Assembly: GCA_024741835.1 (NCBI GenBank)
Contig: JAENRP010000002.1
Span: 124,001 to 188,000 of the forward strand
Length of the DNA stretch: 64,000 nt
Direction of reading: 5' to 3'
From: Diplocarpon mali
Lineage: Eukaryota; Ascomycota; Leotiomycetes; Helotiales; Drepanopezizaceae
Positions 58,087 through 64,000 of this stretch are shown one piece after another (position 1 is the stretch's first letter; each line of letters starts with the position of its first letter). The position numbers were made by a program, and so were the translations under genes. The notes under the pieces were generated by a model. That model was not told the DNA's origin and searched no databases. It worked only from the letters and a program-made list of their open reading frames with translations.

Positions 58087-59799
58087 ATGAACAACTCGCA
58101 ATTCCGTAAGCTAGTGAATGATACACCGGCCAGACAACCTATTCCTCCTTCTCCGGCCAACAAGAGAACACCCAGTCACCATGGCGCAACACCGTCAGCC
58201 CTGGGCTCGCGAATGCGCAGCTCGATCCCCATGACACCGTAGGTCACTCTCTTCTCTATCGGAGCTGCTTCTCATCTCCTAGACTGATTGTATAATAACA
58301 AAAACAGGCGTACAGTGGCAGGCTCCAGCAGTACCAACTCCTTCGCACGCCAACTCGCTGAGCGCGATGCGTCTGCCTCGGGCCCGTCCATCAAGAAGTT
58401 TCGTTCGGCAGCCGCCCCCAAGGGCTCCAAACTCGCCGATGGGTATACAGACCGCTCGAAACAGCTGCGTACAGCGGGAGATGAAGGAAGCGAGGAAAAT
58501 GAAAAGGTTACGAGGGTCAAGGCACTGGAGGAGATGATGAAGCTACAACAGATTGACGAGCCGACTTTTTTGAAATTGAGAGACGAGATCCTCGGCGATG
58601 AGATTAAGGATCGGGCAAAACTTGTAAAGGGACTGGATTGGAGGCTGCTAGAGAGGGTTCGGAGGGGCGAGGTGGGTGTTGAGGATGTATTGGAGGGAAG
58701 CGAGATCGGAAAAAATGCTGTGGCTAAAGAGGGAGTGGATGAGAATAGAGAGGACATCGACAATGAGCTCGATAGGCTTGAGGAGTTAGAAGTGGAATCC
58801 GTGGTTAGGGAACGAGATAAGAAGACAGGCGAAATGGCGCCTCCGGCCTTGACTGGTAAGAAGCGTAATCGCAATCAGATATTGGCAGATTTGAAGGCCG
58901 CAAGGAATGCTGCGAAAGAGGCGGCGGCCCCTTCGCTAGGAGCTAAGTTCAAGAAAGTGGGTGAGAGGAGGGCGGAGGGTAGGATAGAGAGAGATGGGAA
59001 GGGTAGAGAGGTGCTCATTACGATCGATGAGCATGGAAATGAGAAGAGAAAAGTCAGAAGGGTGCAGGTCGAGGAGCCCGTGTTAGAAAAAGGTCATGGA
59101 CTTCTAATGCCAGACAAGGACGCCAAGCCCATGGGCATGGAAGTACCTGAGATTCCCCAAGGGGTAGAGGAAGACGAAGAGATCAAAATCTTTGACGATG
59201 TCGATGACGAATACGACCCTCTAGCTGGACTAGAAGATGATGATTCTGAGGAGGACGCCGAGAAGGGAGAAGGCGAAGTCGCTGATGAAAGCCAGAAGAG
59301 CCAGAAGCCCCAGGAGCCTGCATCTGGAAGCATGGCACCGCCGCCCCGACCAGTACCATCACGAAACTATTTCAACGAACCCGGCAAAGCATCTCCTACT
59401 CCCTCAGACTCCTCAAAACCAGCTGCCCTCTCGGACCCCACCCTCCTTGCCGCACTCCGTAAGGCCTCATCACTCAATCTCCCGGCCGCCGAACCCTCCA
59501 CGGAAGAAGCAGCTAAAGAAGCGCGCCGCAAGAAGATGCTCGAAAGAGAAGACCGTGACGCGCAGGATATGGACATGGGATTTGGGAGCAGCAGATTTGC
59601 CGATGAGGAGGACTTTGAGGAGAAGAAAGTTAAGCTGAGCGAGTGGAGCAGCAAAGGCGGTACAAGCGACGGTGAAAATGATGGGAAGGGTGATGGGAAG
59701 GGCAAGAGAAAAAGGGGGCCGAAGAAGAGGAAGGGGAACGTCAATAGCGCAGCTGATGTTTTGAGGGTTATGGAGAGAAGGAAAGCTAGCGACTCGTAG
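58087..59799 (+). CDS. RED/IK-like spliceosomal protein
   Basis: Homologue of the RED (IK) protein, fission yeast Smu2, which with SMU1 acts in the B-complex spliceosome before activation. Exons are 58087-58238 and 58308-59799 (69-nt intron, GTAGGT donor), giving 547 residues. N-terminal RED motif region: MNNSQFRKLVNDTPAR, then SFARQLAERD and KGSKLADGYTDRSKQ across about residues 60-105. It continues with acidic segments (about 370-410, DDVDDEYDPLAGLEDDD) and a Pro-rich part. The end is a strongly basic tail (KRKRGPKKRKG), a probable nuclear signal. Without the first exon the protein would lose its conserved start, so the upstream ATG at 58087 is preferred. Confidence 0.88.
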
Positions 59800-62063
59800 T
59801 GTGTGCTCGGGTATCAGATAATGGCTTGTCGACGGCAGATACAAAGGTCGTTGATACCTCAGCTGTAACAAGGCAAGTCGATGCCTGATGCTTTCGCTAT
59901 CCTCTGGTATGTGCTCATGCTCTCCTACTTACCCACATCACACAGCCTTCGTGCTCGGATAAGATCTCGATATGCGATTCGGCAACCTTAGCTCATGGTC
60001 AGAAAGTGTGAGCACTGCAAACCATGCTGCTTAGTTGTTCTTCATATTATCGCTAAGAACATACGTCTTTCCCGCTGCTGGCCTTTGTTCTTTGTCGGCC
60101 GGATTGTCATACGAATTCCGCCTAAAGCTTTACGGCTGCTTGCTCGAAAAAGCTTATAGTGCTCTTCAACTTGTTAAGAGCCAGCCCTGATTAACGACCC
60201 AAGTTGAAGTTGCATCTGGCGCGTAAGCATGCGATACGACGCTAGGTCTGAGCAGCCGATAAGCGAAAGTTCAGACGCGAAATGCCAGAGAACGTGAGGT
60301 GCTGTAATTTCGATATTTTAAAGTGAAGGCATAGTTATTGCATTTCTCAAACGCTCCAATACGATTTATTTAAGGTCGCAATTGTATTCTCTCAATTTTA
60401 ATTATGTGGATCATTACTTTTGGTGCTTCAAGTAGGTCCGCCATAGGATTGTCTATGCTATGAAGCGCCAGGTGTCTAGGAATGTTGCACATCCAAGTAA
60501 TCTATCGGAACATCAATTTGCAGTAGCAGGCTCACGGTTCATAGGGCACAAAATTTTAAGTGAATTGGTAGTGATCACCTTGAGATGGGTTAGATGCAGT
60601 AGATGAACCCTTACCGTTCGTTATTAACTTTTCGCATTGGCTTGACGTCGGTGTTGAGGTTTGAACGCAGTAATTGAAGTCTTTCCCACATTCAAGATAG
60701 GTCTGCGGTCCTGCTTGGCTCCGCACATACCCGAGATATCGCCTTGTAAGCAATGATTCAATCTTCAAGGCTACGTATTCTATTACTGGGGTGGCTCAAG
60801 CCACCACCCACCAACGATCTCCTGTCGAATCCTGTCAGCGAAAACCTCCCCGACTGAGCGCGCCCATCTCCCGAGCTTTCCCACCCCCGACTTGCAGATG
60901 GACAATGAGGAGCTACGCCGGTGCCTCTCTGGTCCTCTGCAGGCATACGCGCCGCAACCCGAGCCTCTGCAACTGCATATCTAGCCTGAGCGTGTGCACC
61001 TCTCACGAGAAACAAAGCGAAAGGGCTTGCAATCTGGAGGGGCGGCAATGGCTCTACTGTGTTCGCTCGGGTCCAGCGGCGGCGTGTTTCGAGAAAACAC
61101 AGGGCCCAGGAGATAGCGCGGCTTGAGCACCGTGTCTGTTGAATCTAGCGATCTCGTAAACGCAAAGACCTGTAGTAATCACAACTGTAAAGAAAAAGCA
61201 TATTCATCGAGTGCTCAGCACACACATTCGCCGCCCTCTCAGCTTTCGAGCCGTCAACTCAACATTTTCTTCGTCTTTTCTTTGGCAGTATCGAGTCCTC
61301 GCGCGTCACCTGGGAAGGTAGTGATCAGGGAAACCATGATGAAAAATCTGGTGCTAGCTCCCACGGCTGAGAGCGGTAGCTCAGATTCAAGTCCAGTCGA
61401 AACAGGGCCGTCTCTCTCGAAGCCGCGCTGATAGCTGTCATGGACAAAGCAGCTCTGCAGTAATCGAGCGATTCTATCTCTCGCAGTGGCAGTCAAGCAA
61501 ACCTATCTTTTGTTCTTTCTCTACCATGTTTGCTTTGAATAGGAAGTATACTTCTTTGTTGACAACCCTGAAACACAAGCGAGGAAAAAGTGGGGCTGAC
61601 TCACAGCTCCGAAAGAGGTTTTAAAATTGAGCCACTTGAGCTGTTCTGCGCTGAATATTCGAAATAGTTGGGTCAAACTGCATTTGACAAAAGAATTCAA
61701 GGCCCGTAATCTGCTGCAGGCGAGGCGGTAGCACACGGCTTGTATGTATAAGGAAGCTTCAAGCAACATGGAGTAAGAAAATACAGCGCTGCTAGACCCA
61801 CAAAAACGATATCACAGTGAGAGGTACGATAGGAAGTATAGGAACCGAGAAAGTATAGTGATGAAGGAAGATAGCAGGAAGAAGCAAGAACATTATGGAG
61901 ACAGTCAGATGTATAGACGTATGGAATCGATTAATCAGATACATGAAGACCTGGCATATTGATGCAGATAATGATTCCACCAACACCTTCCTAATTCCAG
62001 CCAGGCTCCAAAGCCAAACACCAACGCTAAACCGCGTCAACCACCAGTTCAACCTCTCCAAGT
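59800..62063. other. 2.3-kb intergenic region between convergent genes
   Basis: The RED-like gene and SGT1 point towards each other, so this holds two 3' flanks. Overlapping frames on both strands at about 60758-61126 were examined and dropped: neither shows a domain. Nothing else is seen. Confidence 0.5.
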
Positions 62064-63263
62064 TTACGAGTTCCACTTCTTCGCCTCCATGCCCTCGGGT
62101 GGTGAGATTTCAAAGGTCTTGCTTTTAACATCCTTCCAGTCAGTAGACAGCGAGGTCCCGCCACTCTCCTGATAGCTCTTCATCATTGCCCGCTTGGTAT
62201 CAGGGTCGGCATCCCCATAGATTTTCTTGAAGAAGTCATCGATGCCTTCGTTCTCTTCCGCACCATCATCAACGAACTTGTCCCAATTCTTTGGTCCGTT
62301 TCGGGAAGAGGTTGGGTAGACAGGTGCAGTTTCTGTTGGCTTTGTTGCAAGAACTTCCGCCGGGATCTTGGAGGAGGATTCGGACTCGGTGGTGGAAGGG
62401 ATAAACTCGGTTCCTTCAAGCGCGGACCATTTGAGGCCGGGTTGAGACTTGTGCAGCACAATCTCCATCTTGTGGGGTGTAATCCGGAAAGTGCTCTTCG
62501 CAGCGTCGATTCTGGAGAAGAGGGGGGTGAGAGAATAGTCGTAGGAGCTACCAACGCCGATAGGAAAGCTAACATCGAGCTGATATAATTTAGCAACTGG
62601 TTGCGCAAATCAAAGACATAACCTTACACTTGCTTCCTCAATTTGGACCTCTGCACTTTCCTTGGGAATCCCCTTGGCAAATATTTCGATCGTAACTGTA
62701 GCAGTAGACTGGTACCATTCTGTTCTAATCTTTTCTTTGGGTGTTGGTGTTTGCGTGATTGGAACGCTAGCCGTCGTTGTCTTCTTCTCTGTCGTTTCCT
62801 TCGTCTCCTGCAGCTGAACCTCCTTGGCCTCCCCAATCAGGTCTGGAACTTCCTTGACCGTAGTCTGGTTGCATTCCGCAGTCTCTCCACCAGCCTTCTC
62901 GTAGTCAAGCTTGACCTTCGCCATCCACATAGTCAATCCCTTCTCCTTTTCGTTGCGTTTGTTGCACCACAGGAAGCACATTCTTGCATCACCGTATCTG
63001 CCCAGTCCATGGAGGGCAACACCTCGTCGAAACTGCGAAGTAGCGATGAGTTCCCGCTTTTGGCGTCCGATGCTGGCGAGGAGAGCCTTGTCTGCGTCTT
63101 CGAGAGAGAGCTCATACTTTCCAATTCGGTGCAGAGCGATGGAGCGTTGGGTCAGCCAGATGGGCGATTGCGAAGTCTTCAAGGCAGCAGTGTAATGTTT
63201 GACAGCGGCGGGGTAGTCTGAGATCTTCATGGCCTCCTGGCCTTTGGCAGCATCAGAAGCCAT
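62064..63263 (-). CDS. SGT1: SGT1 co-chaperone (TPR-CS-SGS)
   Basis: HSP90 co-chaperone that links to SKP1 in SCF ubiquitin ligases and to CBF3 kinetochore assembly in yeast. Minus-strand exons are 63263-62628 and 62579-62064 (48-nt intron), giving 383 residues, the usual size. Domains: TPR repeats at about 1-120 (KISDYPAAVKHYTAAL, WLTQRSIALHRIGKYE); CS domain at about 190-285 (RTEWYQSTATVTIEIF, LDVSFPIGVGSSYDYSL, TPHKMEIVLHK); SGS domain from about 310 (NWDKFVDDGAEENEGIDDFFKKIYGDADPDTKRAMMKSYQESGG), ending GMEAKKWNS. The ATG at 63263 is the first in frame; the upstream codons have no ATG. Confidence 0.94.
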
Positions 63264-64000
63264 AGTGAAGCTGTTCTGCTGACGAAGTGAGCACGACGTG
63301 GTAGAGGAAAGCCGGAGATGCACAAATGCCTGGACTTGCCTTGATAAAGTACGCGGGCAACTTCAGATCTGAGGGAGAGATATTCGAGGCTTGCAGCCTC
63401 GCGCTTGGACCAGTTAGTAGTCACATGATATCGTGAATCTCCCTGCAGCAGCTGTACCTGGGAACTCTCAAGCCACATTCGGTCTTAGTCATCAACAGAA
63501 ACACTCAGACGATTCTCATACTCTAGCCATGACCATGAAGGTCTTGCAATTGATTTATGAGCGCTTTAGCGGGCGGTATCATTGAGAATACGATTCAGTG
63601 ATAATACTCAAACTTCCCATCTCCATCCCATTCTCTCTATCGCAGGAAGCACCATACTTCCTATGCATTATGCTAAGTTGATCACGGGCGCAGCTCTTGA
63701 GCCCATGCATGATGGAACTATTTTTCCTGTAAAGATGGGACAGGAATCCAATCGTGCAGACGACAGAGACCTCCCTGCAACCTTGTTTGACTTATCTTTG
63801 GTTCAAAGTCTGCCATTTTTGCGAAAATTGTTCCAGACTCCTGTTTCCACTCTGCAAGTTGTACATATTCTTCTCATGTATACGTAGTGGTGTATGAGAC
63901 AGGTTTCATTCTCCTTATGCTATTCTTGCACAGCTTGTAAAGGGTTGGGTTTCAATTTGCTTGGGTAATAGTAGGAGTTGACAGAGTGATATAGTCAATC
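63264..64000. other. 5' flank of SGT1 to window end
   Basis: Promoter and leader of SGT1. A plus-strand frame at about 63582-63887 has no recognisable family and is not called. The window may end inside the flank of a further gene. Confidence 0.45.

Noticed and set aside
60758..61126. Overlapping frames of about 100 codons on both strands
   Set aside because: Neither shows a motif; open frames on both strands are expected in this GC-richer patch.

Overview
The window is nuclear DNA of a filamentous ascomycete (Pezizomycotina). The evidence is dense genes with short introns (about 44-160 nt, most with GT-AG ends and CTAAC/CTGAC-like branch points), two intron-containing nuclear tRNA genes, a fused Mad3/Bub1 checkpoint kinase, and a fungal NRPS-PKS hybrid megasynthase. 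A Leotiomycete or Lecanoromycete would fit, but the sequence alone does not settle the class. There is no bacterial, viral or organellar segment. All gene models below were spliced by hand; each closes in frame.

Layout. 0.6-5.4 kb: the splicing factor SF3B6/p14, a possible tiny zinc-ribbon gene, and a STIMATE-family membrane protein. 5.4-13 kb: a gene-free stretch with a TTACAC hexamer array and a 9-bp minisatellite sitting inside an imperfect tandem duplication, ending at a tRNA-Val(AAC). 14-17.2 kb: POL5/MYBBP1A-like nucleolar protein (minus). 18.5-32 kb: an accessory, probably secondary-metabolite, block made of a 2458-residue hybrid synthase (A-PCP-KS-AT-KR-ACP-R, the swainsonine-synthase SwnK type), a MATE transporter and a PLP-dependent threonine aldolase. 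34 kb: tRNA-Glu(CTC). 35-38.6 kb: BUB1/MAD3 kinase (minus). 39.7-40.7 kb: DUF5672 membrane-anchored protein. 40.7-44.2 kb: AT-rich, gene-free. 44.2-63.3 kb: a conserved housekeeping run: APN1-type endonuclease IV, UBR1 N-recognin E3 ligase, QCR9 (complex III), PYM (exon-junction-complex recycling), URH1-type nucleoside hydrolase, RED/IK spliceosome protein, and SGT1 co-chaperone.

How the parts relate. The housekeeping genes form ordinary, individually regulated units. Three are RNA-processing proteins (SF3B6, PYM, RED) and two act in protein quality control or ubiquitin pathways (UBR1, SGT1). The accessory block is the most interesting part: a synthase that should load an amino acid, extend it once or more with malonyl units, reduce the ketone, and release the product reductively as an aldehyde or alcohol. 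It is next to an efflux carrier and an enzyme that can make glycine or cleave beta-hydroxy amino acids. None of the other known swainsonine-cluster genes was seen in the window, so this looks like a different or reduced SwnK-type pathway. Two unusual splicing features also stand out: GC-AG introns in QCR9 and in the nucleoside hydrolase, the latter followed by an 8-nt micro-exon that codes part of the catalytic motif.
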